In this document: piece by piece, positions 21,654 through 30,097 of the stretch
Layout: each line of letters opens with the position of its first letter
Position numbering within the stretch: the first letter of the stretch is position 1
Position numbers and translations under genes: made by a program
NCBI RefSeq assembly: GCF_030376605.1
Contig: NZ_JARRAE010000007.1
Span: forward strand, 179,413 to 243,412
Length of the DNA: 64,000 bases
Direction: 5' to 3'
From: Pseudochrobactrum sp. sp1633
GTDB taxonomy: Bacteria; Pseudomonadota; Alphaproteobacteria; Rhizobiales; Rhizobiaceae
The notes under the pieces: model-generated
Databases searched by the model: none
Told to the model about the DNA's origin: nothing
Seen by the model: the letters and a program-made list of their open reading frames with translations, nothing else

Positions 21654-22523
21654 TTACCAGCTACCCGATGCGCCGCCGCCGCCCGATGAACCACCGCCAC
21701 CGGAAAAGCCGCCTCCGCCTGACGAGCCCCCACCAAAGCCACCGCCAAAACCGCCACCGGATGAACGCCCGCCGCCACCGCCACCGCCCAGTGCAATGGT
21801 TACGCCCAGCCATTCATAGCGCCCCGGACCAATCTTGCGGCCGAAAACCGGCGCAAGCAGCGTAAAGCCAAAACCGCCAAAGAATATGCTGATCCAGAAA
21901 ATCAGAAAAATGATCTCAACCCAGTCGGTCTGATCGGCAGCTTCTTTCTGATTGCGTTTGGCACGCGCCTGCAATTCAGCGCCCTCACCGCGTAGCACCT
22001 GCAGAATATCATCGACACCTTTGGTGACACCCGCGCCATATTCCCCGTTACGAAATTCAGGGATAATCGCATTCTGAATGATAATGGCCGAAAGCGCGTC
22101 TGTCACAGTGCCCTCTAAACCATAGCCGACCTCAATACGCACTTTGCGCTCATTGGGTGCGACCAGCAGTAAAATGCCGTTATTTTCTGTTTTCTGGCCA
22201 ATGCCCCATGCACGATAGAGCCGGTTGGCATAGGTCTCGATATCCATACCATTCAGGCTGGGGACTGTTGCTACCACAATCTGATCAGAAGATTCTTTCT
22301 CATAGGCGCTGAGTTTCGCGATCAGTTCCTGCTGCTGTGCAAATGACAGCACGCCCGCCGCATCAACCACACGATCGGTCAAAGCTATGGCCGGTTTATC
22401 AGTACTCTGGGCATAGGCAAAATTTGCACACACCAGCAGCACAACCGCCAGAAGCATTTTCAGCACCGACCGGAAAGCAGATTGTTCTGGCCTGTTCTCT
22501 GAAATGATATGTGTAGGAACCAT
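21654..22523 (-). CDS. TPM-domain (YgcG-like) protein with glycine-rich tail
   Basis: A 289-residue exported protein: a hydrophobic signal (LLAVVLLVCANFAYAQ), a TPM domain (about residues 45-175, with VVDAAGVLSFAQQQELIAKL and NNGILLLVAPNERKVRIEVG), one membrane segment near 205-225, and a C-terminal tail of about 50 residues made almost only of Gly and Ser with one tryptophan at the end. Such Gly-rich tails are usual for this family. AGGA lies seven bases before the start. It sits in the middle of the lemA operon. Confidence 0.88.
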   Translation of the reverse strand: MVPTHIISENRPEQSAFRSVLKMLLAVVLLVCANFAYAQSTDKPAIALTDRVVDAAGVLSFAQQQELIAKLSAYEKESSDQIVVATVPSLNGMDIETYANRLYRAWGIGQKTENNGILLLVAPNERKVRIEVGYGLEGTVTDALSAIIIQNAIIPEFRNGEYGAGVTKGVDDILQVLRGEGAELQARAKRNQKEAADQTDWVEIIFLIFWISIFFGGFGFTLLAPVFGRKIGPGRYEWLGVTIALGGGGGGGRSSGGGFGGGFGGGSSGGGGFSGGGGSSGGGGASGSW

Positions 22524-22583
22524 ACCGTTTTCCTAAGTTTCAGCAAAAGCAGAACGGGCAGGATTTCTCCTGCCCGCTTTTTA

Positions 22584-23213
22584 TCAGTTGAACTGTACTT
22601 TAGGAGCGGCCTGAGAGGCCGGATCAATCGTGAAAGTCGGCATTGGCTCATTGTTCCAGAACCACAATGTCTTCCACAGCATGGTCGGCATGGTTTTCAG
22701 GCCGGTATTATAAACCCGTACCGCTTCGATATAATCACGGCGTGACACAGCAATGCGGTTTTCAGTGCCTTCCAGCTGCGATTGCAGCGCGAGGAAGTTC
22801 TGATTGGCCTTCAGATCAGGGTATTTCTCAACCACAACCATCAGGCGGGACAAAGCGCTGCTCAGATTGGCCTGATTGTCCTGAAACTGTTTGAACATTT
22901 CCGGATTATTCAGCATTTCCGGTGAAATCTGTGTCTGCGTTGCCTTGGAGCGGGCTTCAATTACCGCAGTCAGGGTTTCCTGCTCATGCGCGGCATAGCC
23001 TTTAACGGTTTCCACCAGATTAGGAATAAGATCGGTACGGCGCTGATACTGATTAAGCACCTCGCTCCACGCTGCCTTTGCCTTTTCCTCATTGGTCGGA
23101 ATGGTGTTGAAACCGCATGCTGCCAAAAGCGGCATGAACATCAACAAAACAAGCGTTACCAGCGGGCGCATTTTCAAGCGATCTGCAGCCATAACGGAAG
23201 TCTGACCGGTCAT
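22584..23213 (-). CDS. LemA family lipoprotein
   Basis: A 209-residue helical membrane-anchored protein. The hydrophobic N-terminus ends in a lipobox (LMFMPLLAAC), suggesting lipidation rather than a simple anchor. The LemA block follows: NEEKAKAAWSEVLNQYQRR, DLIPNLVETVKGYAAHE, then YIEAVRVYNTGLKTMP. ATG 23213 is chosen because AAGGAG lies seven bases upstream. It is the first gene of a three-gene minus-strand operon with two TPM-domain proteins. The function of the family is unresolved. Confidence 0.88.
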   Translation of the reverse strand: MTGQTSVMAADRLKMRPLVTLVLLMFMPLLAACGFNTIPTNEEKAKAAWSEVLNQYQRRTDLIPNLVETVKGYAAHEQETLTAVIEARSKATQTQISPEMLNNPEMFKQFQDNQANLSSALSRLMVVVEKYPDLKANQNFLALQSQLEGTENRIAVSRRDYIEAVRVYNTGLKTMPTMLWKTLWFWNNEPMPTFTIDPASQAAPKVQFN

Positions 23214-23330
23214 AGGGATCTCCTTATCTTCGCCACGCATAACGCAGGCTCTCCATTATCAATAATACGCAAATTCTCATTTGAAAATACACGCTTAATA
23301 AAAGCGCTCAATATGAAGCTATAAGGCAAA

Positions 23331-23367
23331 AAAAATACCGTGCCGCTTTACAGAGGCACGGTATTTT
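23331..23367 (-). terminator. Intrinsic terminator after rpsP
   Basis: A long stem AAATACCGTGCC / GGCACGGTATTT with a loop near GCTTTACAGA. On the minus strand it is followed by a T-run (the A-run at 23328-23335 read backwards). It closes the ffh-chorismate mutase-rpsP transcript. Confidence 0.88.
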
Positions 23368-23407
23368 TAATTACGGATATTAACCCGCAAAAGCTTTAGA
23401 GCAGAAG

Positions 23408-23827
23408 TTATTCTGCAGCTGGAGCTTCTTCAGCAGGCGCAGCAGCGGCAGCAGCTGCTGCTTCAGCGGCTTCTGCAGCCTTTGCAGCAGCATCTTCTTC
23501 AGCCTGCTTAGCCATTGCCAGACGTTCCTGAGCTTTTTTGCCCGGTACGCCTTTGGTTGGGTTGTTCGCAACTTCACGCTTGGCAATACCAGCCTGATCG
23601 AGGAAGCGCAGAACGCGGTCTGTTGGCTGCGCGCCGTGACCGATCCAATACTGAACGCGTTCTGCATTAACAGTTACGCGTTCTTCTTTGTTCGCCAGAG
23701 TTGCATTCCATGAACCCAGCTTTTCGATGAAACGGCCGTCGCGTGGTGCGCGAACGTCTGCAACAACGATGTGGTAGTAAGGGCGCTTCTTGGAACCGGC
23801 GCGTGCCAGACGGATTTTCAGGGACAT
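23408..23827 (-). CDS. rpsP: 30S ribosomal protein S16
   Basis: Small-subunit protein needed for 16S rRNA folding and 30S assembly. The start [20 protein letters not shown] and the block [14 protein letters not shown] are the S16 signature. At 139 residues it carries an Ala/Glu-rich C-terminal extension of roughly 45 residues beyond the core, as often seen in alphaproteobacteria. The gene follows ffh and the chorismate mutase gene on the minus strand. The usual partners rimM, trmD and rplS do not follow: a terminator and the lemA operon do. Confidence 0.96.
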   Translation of the reverse strand: MSLKIRLARAGSKKRPYYHIVVADVRAPRDGRFIEKLGSWNATLANKEERVTVNAERVQYWIGHGAQPTDRVLRFLDQAGIAKREVANNPTKGVPGKKAQERLAMAKQAEEDAAAKAAEAAEAAAAAAAAPAEEAPAAE

Positions 23828-23929
23828 AGTGTTTTCCTTAAAGTTTATGTCGTGTCACTTAATCAGCAACAATTTCTGAAATACGACCGTTAAAACGATC
23901 GCAATGGTTTTTACACCGCAAACCGGACA

Positions 23930-24247
23930 TTACTGTCCGGTATGATTTGCGGCGGTATGCTCATGATGCCGGATCACTTCTTTCACAATAAAGTTCAGAA
24001 ATTTCTCAGCAAAATCAGGATCAAGACTGGCGTCCTGCGCCAGATTACGCAGACGTTCGACTTGTCGTTTTTCCCGGGCAGGATCAGCAGCAGCCAATCC
24101 GCGCTCGGCTTTCAAAACACCGACAGCCTTGGTGCAGCGAAAACGCTCAGCCAGCATATGGATCAGCGCTGCATCAATATTATCAATGGATGCGCGCAGG
24201 GCGATAAGTTCAGCAGGCATAGTCTGTTGTTCGCTCATCATGCTCAC
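23930..24247 (-). CDS. Chorismate mutase, AroQ class
   Basis: Converts chorismate to prephenate at the entry to phenylalanine and tyrosine synthesis. The 105-residue, all-helical protein matches a stand-alone AroQ domain: LRASIDNIDAALIHMLAERF, the KAVGVLKAERG helix containing the active-site lysine, then the DPAREKRQVERLR block and the final helix. The first codon may be GTG 24247, which overlaps the ffh stop by translational coupling, or one of two ATGs just inside at 24241 and 24238. Its position between ffh and rpsP is conserved in Rhizobiales. Confidence 0.88.
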   Translation of the reverse strand: MSMMSEQQTMPAELIALRASIDNIDAALIHMLAERFRCTKAVGVLKAERGLAAADPAREKRQVERLRNLAQDASLDPDFAEKFLNFIVKEVIRHHEHTAANHTGQ

Positions 24248-25812
24248 TTCTTTTTCGGCAGACCCGGAAGACCGCCACCAAGACCCGGCAGTTTCGGAGC
24301 ACCAAGCCCCGGCAAACCACCACCTAAACCACCAAGACCGCCGCCTTTTCCAAAGCCTGCAGCCTCAGCCTGTTTCTGCAAGGCTTCCAGCTGTTTCGGA
24401 TCCATGCTCGACAGATCGGGCATACCGCCCCCTAGGCCGCCCATACCACCGAGACCGCCAAGTCCCATCTTGCCGGCAAGGCCGCCCATCATCTGTTTCA
24501 TCATGCCGCCTTTGCCCTTGCCCATAGCTTTCATCATATCAGCCATTTGCATGTGCATTTTCAGCAGCTTGTTAATATCGGCCGCATTGGAGCCGGAACC
24601 TTTGGCAATACGCTGCTTGCGGCTATGCTTGAGCAAAGCCGGATTAGCGCGTTCAGCCTTGGTCATGGAACCGATGATTGCGAGCTGACGATCGAAAAGT
24701 CTGTCGTCCAGACCGGCAGCAGCAGCCTTGTCTTTCATCCCTGCCATGCCCGGCATCATACCCATGATACCACCCATGCCGCCCAGCTTCTTCATCTGCT
24801 GGAGCTGGTCCGCAAGATCATTCAGGTCGAACTTGCCGGCCTGCATTTTCTTGGCCATTGCCGCTGCTTTTTCAGCATCAATGGTTTCAGCTGCTTTTTC
24901 AACGAGCGAAACAATGTCGCCCATACCGAGAATGCGGTCAGCAATACGCTTCGGATAGAACTCCTCCAGCGCATCCATCTTTTCGCCGGTCGCGATCAGC
25001 TTGATCGGCTTGCCGGTAATGGCGCGCATCGAAAGCGCTGCACCGCCACGACCATCACCATCCATACGGGTCAGTACGATACCGGTAATACCAACGCGCT
25101 CATCAAAGTTACGCGCCAGATTAACGGCATCCTGACCGGTCAGGCTGTCGGCAACGAGCAGAATTTCATGCGGATTGGCGGCTTTGCGGATATCCGCCAT
25201 TTCCACCATCAGCGGCTCGTCAATATGCGTGCGACCTGCTGTATCGAGGATCACCACATCATGACCGCCGAGTTTCGCAGCCTGTACGGCGCGCGCAGCA
25301 ATCTCAACCGGTGTTTGTCCGGCAATAACCGGCAATGTATCAACACTGGTCTGAATACCGAGCTGACGCAGCTGTTCCTGCGCGGCAGGACGGCGTGTAT
25401 CCAGCGAGGCCATCAGAACTTTTTTACGCTGACGTTCTGTCAGGCGCTTGGCCAGCTTACCTGTGGTGGTGGTTTTACCCGAACCCTGCAAACCGACCAT
25501 CATAATGACAACCGGCGCCGGTGCGTTCAGATCAACCGTCACACCTTCGGTGCCGAGCATTTCCACCAGTTCGTCATGGACGATCTTAACGACCATCTGA
25601 CCAGGCTTAATGCTTTTCAGAATTTCCGCACCAACCGCTTTTTCACGCACGCGGTCAGTAAATGAGCGAACCACTTCCAGCGACACATCCGCTTCGATCA
25701 GCGCACGGCGCACTTCACGCAACGCGGCCGCAACGTCGGCCTCAGAGAGAGCGCCACGTCCGGTCAGACCGTTCAGAATAGAGCCAAGACGCTCCTGAAG
25801 TGATTCAAACAT
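24244..25812 (-). CDS. ffh: Signal recognition particle protein Ffh (SRP54)
   Basis: GTPase that binds signal sequences of nascent membrane proteins with 4.5S RNA and docks at FtsY. The 522-residue protein has the N domain, the G domain (GLQGSGKTTTTGKLAKRL, DTRRPAAQEQL, DTAGRTHID, TRMDGDGRGGAALS) and a methionine-rich M domain with the RNA-binding RIAKGSGSN. A Gly/Leu/Pro-rich tail of about 60 residues extends beyond the M domain. The gene heads the ffh-chorismate mutase-rpsP transcript and is preceded by a structured non-coding stretch. Confidence 0.97.
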   Translation of the reverse strand: MFESLQERLGSILNGLTGRGALSEADVAAALREVRRALIEADVSLEVVRSFTDRVREKAVGAEILKSIKPGQMVVKIVHDELVEMLGTEGVTVDLNAPAPVVIMMVGLQGSGKTTTTGKLAKRLTERQRKKVLMASLDTRRPAAQEQLRQLGIQTSVDTLPVIAGQTPVEIAARAVQAAKLGGHDVVILDTAGRTHIDEPLMVEMADIRKAANPHEILLVADSLTGQDAVNLARNFDERVGITGIVLTRMDGDGRGGAALSMRAITGKPIKLIATGEKMDALEEFYPKRIADRILGMGDIVSLVEKAAETIDAEKAAAMAKKMQAGKFDLNDLADQLQQMKKLGGMGGIMGMMPGMAGMKDKAAAAGLDDRLFDRQLAIIGSMTKAERANPALLKHSRKQRIAKGSGSNAADINKLLKMHMQMADMMKAMGKGKGGMMKQMMGGLAGKMGLGGLGGMGGLGGGMPDLSSMDPKQLEALQKQAEAAGFGKGGGLGGLGGGLPGLGAPKLPGLGGGLPGLPKKK

Positions 25813-25877
25813 CTAAATTTCCCAATCTCTGTTCAGATCTGCGGGATCTGAGTGCAGGTTCATCCCGAAATCATATA

Positions 25878-25996
25878 AGGCAACGGCTTAGAACCGAAGC
25901 TGCATCCAAAGCAAAACAGCACCCGAGGGCGCATTGCGCTGTCGGATGTTGACCTCCGGGATCTCTTTATACCATACGGGTCCCGGTCGGCTGCCT
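25878..25996. ncRNA. Candidate multibranched structured RNA upstream of ffh
   Basis: About 510 bp lie between ffh and the transglycosylase gene. Within it, 119 nt can fold as a closed junction: AGGCAAC (25878-25884) with GCTGCCT (25990-25996), allowing one GU pair; GCTT/AAGC (25886-25900); CATCC/GGATG (25903-25948) enclosing ACAGC/GCTGT; and CCGGGA/TCCCGG (25956-25986). On the minus strand it would lie in the ffh 5' leader; on the plus strand it would be a free small RNA. I do not recognise the family and cannot decide the strand. The rest of the gap shows nothing clear. Confidence 0.4.
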
Positions 25997-26325
25997 GAGA
26001 ACATATACTCATAGCGGAATTATCGCGCGTTCTTTACATGATCTGCAGTTTATGAGTCAAGCTTTTGCAAGGAAAAAGCCACGACACAGCACTGCACAAA
26101 CAACAAAACCACAGAAACAATCAGAGTCTCTTTAAAACTGTGACCCAAAAAGCGCGGACAATCTGAAACTGCCCCGCAAAGCGCTATGCGCCTCATTCAG
26201 ACCACATTCAACGGACATCGCCCTGCTTTAAGATGGAACAGCACCAAAACTATGGTTTTTTGTAAAACCCTGTTAACCATATAAATCTATAAAGCACCTG
26301 AGCAAAGTTCTAACGAGGCAGCTTC

Positions 26326-27165
26326 ATGCAGTCAAAGACTATCAAATCTTCTCTCCGTCAGCTGAAATTCGCAGTGTTTGGCGGTTCAATTGCTGTACTG
26401 GCTTTTTCCGGCATTGCACAGGCAGCTCAATGCGGAAACACCGGCGCCGGTTTTCCGGCATGGGTGCAGGGCTTCAAACAGGAAGCAGCAGCACGCGGTA
26501 TCAAAGGCAACGCATTGTCAGCACTGGACAATGTGAAATACGCAACCGCAACAATCAATGCAGACCGCAATCAGAAAAGCTTCAAGCTTTCTCTGGACGA
26601 CTTCATGAAGAAGCGCGGTTCGACCACAATTATCAGCCGTGGCAAAGCTCTGAAAAAACAGAATGCTGCCCTGCTTGCTAAAATCGAGCAGCGCTACGGC
26701 GTTCCGGCCGGCCCATTGATGGCAATCTGGGGCATGGAAACCGGTTTCGGCAATTACATGGGCAAGCAGCACACGCTTTCAGCGGTTGCAACACTGGCCT
26801 ATGACTGCCGCCGTTCAGAGTTTTTCACCAATGAACTTTATGCAGCACTGCAGCTGATTCAGCGTGGCGATCTCAGCCCGAATGCAGTCGGCGCCATGCA
26901 TGGTGAAATCGGCCAGACACAGTTCCTGCCATCCAGTGTCATCAAATTTGGTGCTGACGGTGACGGCAACGGCCATATTGATATGGTTGGCTCGCGCGCA
27001 GATGCTCTGGCTTCAACAGCCAGCTTCCTCAAAGCTCACGGCTGGCGCGCAGGCGCAGGCTACCAGCAGGGTGAGCCGAACTATGTTGCTATTCAGGGCT
27101 GGAATGCCGCAACTGTTTACCAGCAGGCAATTGCCATCATGGGCAAGGCTATTGACGGCAACTAA
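26326..27165 (+). CDS. Lytic murein transglycosylase, MltB-like
   Basis: A periplasmic enzyme that cleaves the MurNAc-GlcNAc bond of peptidoglycan with formation of the 1,6-anhydro end. The 279-residue protein has a signal peptide (basic start, then AVLAFSGIAQAA) and the SLT domain of the MltB type, with the catalytic glutamate in IWGMETGFGNYMG (Glu138) and the conserved GEIGQTQFLPSSVIKFG and DADGNGHIDM-like block. No peptidoglycan-binding domain follows. It is transcribed alone and ends at a strong terminator. Confidence 0.9.
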   Translation: MQSKTIKSSLRQLKFAVFGGSIAVLAFSGIAQAAQCGNTGAGFPAWVQGFKQEAAARGIKGNALSALDNVKYATATINADRNQKSFKLSLDDFMKKRGSTTIISRGKALKKQNAALLAKIEQRYGVPAGPLMAIWGMETGFGNYMGKQHTLSAVATLAYDCRRSEFFTNELYAALQLIQRGDLSPNAVGAMHGEIGQTQFLPSSVIKFGADGDGNGHIDMVGSRADALASTASFLKAHGWRAGAGYQQGEPNYVAIQGWNAATVYQQAIAIMGKAIDGN

Positions 27166-27182
27166 TTTGCCCTCGACACATT

Positions 27183-27212
27183 AAAAAACCGGCTGAAAAG
27201 CCGGTTTTTTTA
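27183..27212. terminator. Intrinsic terminator after the transglycosylase gene
   Basis: AAAAAACCGGCT / AGCCGGTTTTTT with a GAAA loop. It also faces the convergent ATPase gene ending at 27223. The same hairpin occurs again at 28127-28156. Confidence 0.88.
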
Positions 27213-27222
27213 TTAATCAGCC

Positions 27223-27948
27223 TTAAATCCGATTATTCTTACACTGATTCATTTGAATTGTTCCGCCCTGCACAAAGCACATCTTATTAAACAGCGATAA
27301 ATCCAACGGATTGGGCAGGCGTATGTCGTACATATCCGGATATGGCTTCAGTGACGGATTAAAGAACCGGTCAATCTGCGAAATAAAAATCAGAACCAAC
27401 CCCTTCTTTTCAGCAAATTTTTTAAGGGCCTCCACCTGCTCCATCAAAGCCGGTTTATCTCGTCGCTGGTCCAGCACCTGCAAATAGTCGACAACAATCA
27501 GCGTTCCGTAAGGAGCAGCATCCATTCGAGTCATAATATAATCCGCACTGACAGCATCTGAAGTATCAAACACCAGCAGTTTTGGACTGTACTCCCATTC
27601 CGGACGAATTCTTTTTAAACGCTCACGAACATCCTGCTCAGTATATTCAAGCGTAAAGAATGCACCGTGATTGCCTTGATCAACGCCCCTCATCAGCAGT
27701 TCAAGACTTAGCAACGTCTTCCCCTGTCCGGGACGCGCGCCAAGCAATACCATATCGCCCGGCATTAACTGCCGGAACAATTCATCTGCAGATAGAGTTC
27801 CTGCCTGCTTTGAAATGAGCAGGCTCCAGCTGCTATACCCTTGCTCAGAAGCAATGTGATCAAACGCTTCATGCAGCGGAATATTGTTTTTTCTAGATAA
27901 GAGTCTGGCTTTACGTTTTAAAACATAAAGTGGTGCCGATAGTTTCAT
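27223..27948 (-). CDS. Small DnaB-like (RecA-fold) ATPase
   Basis: A 241-residue protein that carries only the RecA-type core found at the C-terminus of replicative helicase DnaB. Walker A is GARPGQGKT, Walker B is LIVVDYLQVLD, and the FISQIDR segment fits the sensor motif. The first 60 residues are a basic helical region and not the DnaB N-terminal domain. AGGAGG lies nine bases before the ATG. At half the length of DnaB it is not the replicative helicase; the function is unknown. Confidence 0.72.
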   Translation of the reverse strand: MKLSAPLYVLKRKARLLSRKNNIPLHEAFDHIASEQGYSSWSLLISKQAGTLSADELFRQLMPGDMVLLGARPGQGKTLLSLELLMRGVDQGNHGAFFTLEYTEQDVRERLKRIRPEWEYSPKLLVFDTSDAVSADYIMTRMDAAPYGTLIVVDYLQVLDQRRDKPALMEQVEALKKFAEKKGLVLIFISQIDRFFNPSLKPYPDMYDIRLPNPLDLSLFNKMCFVQGGTIQMNQCKNNRI

Positions 27949-28126
27949 GCAGATAACCTCCTGTTGAGGACAATCTCAGCATTCCCTCCTTATGCATCAT
28001 GTCCAAACAGATGGCCGGTTCGTTCTGCACCCTGCATGAATAATACTTTCCCATATGGAGGGGGGAGGCACGGGTTTTGCCTGAAGCAGACTATATGCCG
28101 GTTTATCAAAATAGAAAGCGCCCAAT

Positions 28127-28156
28127 AAAAAAACCGGCTGAAAAGCCGGTTTTTTT
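28127..28156 (-). terminator. Intrinsic terminator after carbonic anhydrase
   Basis: Same stem as at 27183-27212 (AAAACCGGCT / AGCCGGTTTT, GAAA loop), placed 16 bp past the stop codon of the minus-strand carbonic anhydrase gene and flanked by A- and T-runs. Confidence 0.85.
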
Positions 28157-28171
28157 ATGATCTCAAATTTA

Positions 28172-28864
28172 TCAGGCAGCAGATGTGCCTTCTTGTTCCG
28201 TCTGAACCGGCACCGGCACTTCATCCATTTCAGGACGAATAAAATCGCCAGTCTGCGAATCCATCACCCATAGTTCACCGGTCGAAATATCAAACCAGGC
28301 ACCATGCAGTGAGAGGCGTCCCTTTTTCTCCAGAATATCAACGCATGGAAAACTGCGCAGATTATTCAGAGAATAGCGGATTGAAATACGCTCCAGAGCG
28401 GTCTGGCGCTCGGTCTGCGTCATCAGCGTATTCGCCGTAATCGTTTCAGCAGCAGGTGCGAGCAGGCTCATCCACTTGCCGATAAAATCGCCCGGCGACA
28501 ACGGGCTGCTTTCTGTATCAAGCGCAGATTTAATGCCGCCGCAACGACCATGCCCAAGCACAACAATATGCTTAACCTTCAGGCTCTGCACCGCAAATTC
28601 CAGTGCCGCTGAGGCAGCATGATATTCGCCATCCGGCTCATAAGGCGGGATGAGATTTGCGACATTGCGCAAAACAAAAATTTCACCCGGGCGGGTATTA
28701 AAGATGATTTCCGGCGCAGCGCGGGAATCACAGCAGGCAATGACCATCGTTTCCGGTGTCTGGCCCTGATCTGCGAGTTCCTTATAGCGCATTCTTTCAT
28801 CGGCAAAATCCGATGCCATGAAGTTGCGGTAACCGGTGAGGAGTGTGTCTGGAAGATCTACCAT
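28172..28864 (-). CDS. Beta-class carbonic anhydrase
   Basis: Zinc enzyme interconverting CO2 and bicarbonate in the cytoplasm. In the 230-residue protein the zinc ligands are visible: CxDxR at Cys44-Asp46-Arg48 (ACCDSRAAPE) and HxxC at His105/Cys108 (VVLGHGRCGGI). The C-terminal half has the family block VDILEKKGRLSLHGAWFDI. The acidic last 20 residues are variable. It is transcribed alone; an inverted repeat lies about 30 bp upstream of the start. Confidence 0.93.
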   Translation of the reverse strand: MVDLPDTLLTGYRNFMASDFADERMRYKELADQGQTPETMVIACCDSRAAPEIIFNTRPGEIFVLRNVANLIPPYEPDGEYHAASAALEFAVQSLKVKHIVVLGHGRCGGIKSALDTESSPLSPGDFIGKWMSLLAPAAETITANTLMTQTERQTALERISIRYSLNNLRSFPCVDILEKKGRLSLHGAWFDISTGELWVMDSQTGDFIRPEMDEVPVPVQTEQEGTSAA

Positions 28865-28893
28865 GATTTTTCGATAAACCCATATTTATCCAA

Positions 28894-28912
28894 GATCAAT
28901 CAAAGATTGATC
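28894..28912. promoter_or_regulatory. Inverted repeat upstream of carbonic anhydrase
   Basis: GATCAATC-AAA-GATTGATC is a perfect 8-bp inverted repeat with a 3-base centre. It lies in the 5' region of the carbonic anhydrase gene, so it may be an operator. On the plus strand it is followed by AATTTTT and could also be a weak terminator. The rest of the 222-bp gap is AT-rich, with no gene. Confidence 0.4.
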
Positions 28913-29086
28913 AATTTTTCGCACAACCACGCCCTGTTGCAAGCGCTTTTTTGATCCCGTTTTCGGTAATTTTGAGCGAAAAACAGCGAAAAAACCACTG
29001 ATTTTGCGTTTTACAGGCCATTTTTATCTATTTTTGCAGCAATAAAACAATCTATCAAAAATAATTTTATCTACAAAAATAATTTC

Positions 29087-29971
29087 CTATGCGCTCATTC
29101 CGTGGTTGGGATGCATCAACCGGCGCAGCTGCACCATTGCCATCGGCCGCTCCAGACTGGACGCATCTGCTTCCAGCATCAATTCGTCAGCACCGCGCTT
29201 GGCTGCACGGGCAAGAATTTCGAACACAGCAGCCGTTGTCATTTGCAGTGCTTTTTCATCACTCAACCCGCTCATTTTGCGGGCAAGGAACAAAGCCGAT
29301 GTCAGATCGCCCATGCCGTTGCCGGGCCCTTGCACAATCCGGTGCTCCGCCATTAAAGCCTGCGTGCGCGTGATCAGCACATTGCTGATACTGTCCCGCA
29401 TCAAAGCAAAGGCAGATGTCACCAGCATTGTATCCGGCCCTGCACGCAAGGCCGCCTCCATCAGCTCCTGATTATTCGTTGACTCAGTCTGTGTCAGCCA
29501 ACCCAGCTCATAACGGTTCGGCGTGGCAATATCCGCCAGCGGCAATAACAGATCACGGATAGCAACGGCAGTGGCTTCAGCCACATACAGCCCCTTTGCA
29601 TCGCCGATCACCGGATCGCAAATATATTGCAGGTTAGGATTTTTGGCTTTCATACCCGCAATAAGATGCGCCACCGCTTCAACTTGAGCGGCATTGCTCA
29701 TAAACCCTGTGAGCACTGCGCGAACCTCATGCAGCCACGGCGCGCGCTCGATATCTGATATCAAACCTGAAAACTGAGCTTCATCGGGTATAATCCGCCC
29801 CGCAGGACCATGCCCCGGATGCCAGGGCAGAATAACCGTAGGCACAGCCCAGACCGGATGACCAAGCCGCTCCAGTGCAAAAACCGCAGCTCTGTTGCCA
29901 ATAGAGCCACGCACAACATGGCTGGAAATAACGATTACAGCACTCGTGCCGGTCGGATCGGAAGCAGTCAT
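29087..29971 (-). CDS. pdxY: Pyridoxal kinase
   Basis: Phosphorylates pyridoxal to PLP in the vitamin B6 salvage pathway. The 294-residue ribokinase-fold protein opens with VIVISSHVVRGSIGNRAAVFAL, the pyridoxal kinase N-terminal block, has DPVIGD and ATPNRYELGWLT in the middle and the anion-hole region GNGMGDLTSALF towards the end, where the catalytic base is the aspartate of GMGD. ATG 29971 is chosen; the frame extends to GTG 30019, but that adds residues outside the family. Transcribed alone. Confidence 0.88.
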   Translation of the reverse strand: MTASDPTGTSAVIVISSHVVRGSIGNRAAVFALERLGHPVWAVPTVILPWHPGHGPAGRIIPDEAQFSGLISDIERAPWLHEVRAVLTGFMSNAAQVEAVAHLIAGMKAKNPNLQYICDPVIGDAKGLYVAEATAVAIRDLLLPLADIATPNRYELGWLTQTESTNNQELMEAALRAGPDTMLVTSAFALMRDSISNVLITRTQALMAEHRIVQGPGNGMGDLTSALFLARKMSGLSDEKALQMTTAAVFEILARAAKRGADELMLEADASSLERPMAMVQLRRLMHPNHGMSA

Positions 29972-30097
29972 GGCATTATCCGGTATGAATGTGAAAATAC
30001 AATCCTGCAGAACCTCCACCAGATTCTATAGAAAAGTCAAATTTATTAAAACAAACAAACCGGAAATACCTTTTGCCCGCAGTCATTCCGTCAGAGT

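Noticed and set aside
24547..25665. 372-codon frame antisense to ffh
   Set aside because: Ffh motifs are unmistakable on the minus strand; this frame has no recognisable protein.
25878..25996. Reading the ffh upstream element as 4.5S RNA or a TPP riboswitch
   Set aside because: A CTGAGA is present, but the other conserved TPP blocks are absent, and there is no 4.5S GGAA-type conserved loop region.
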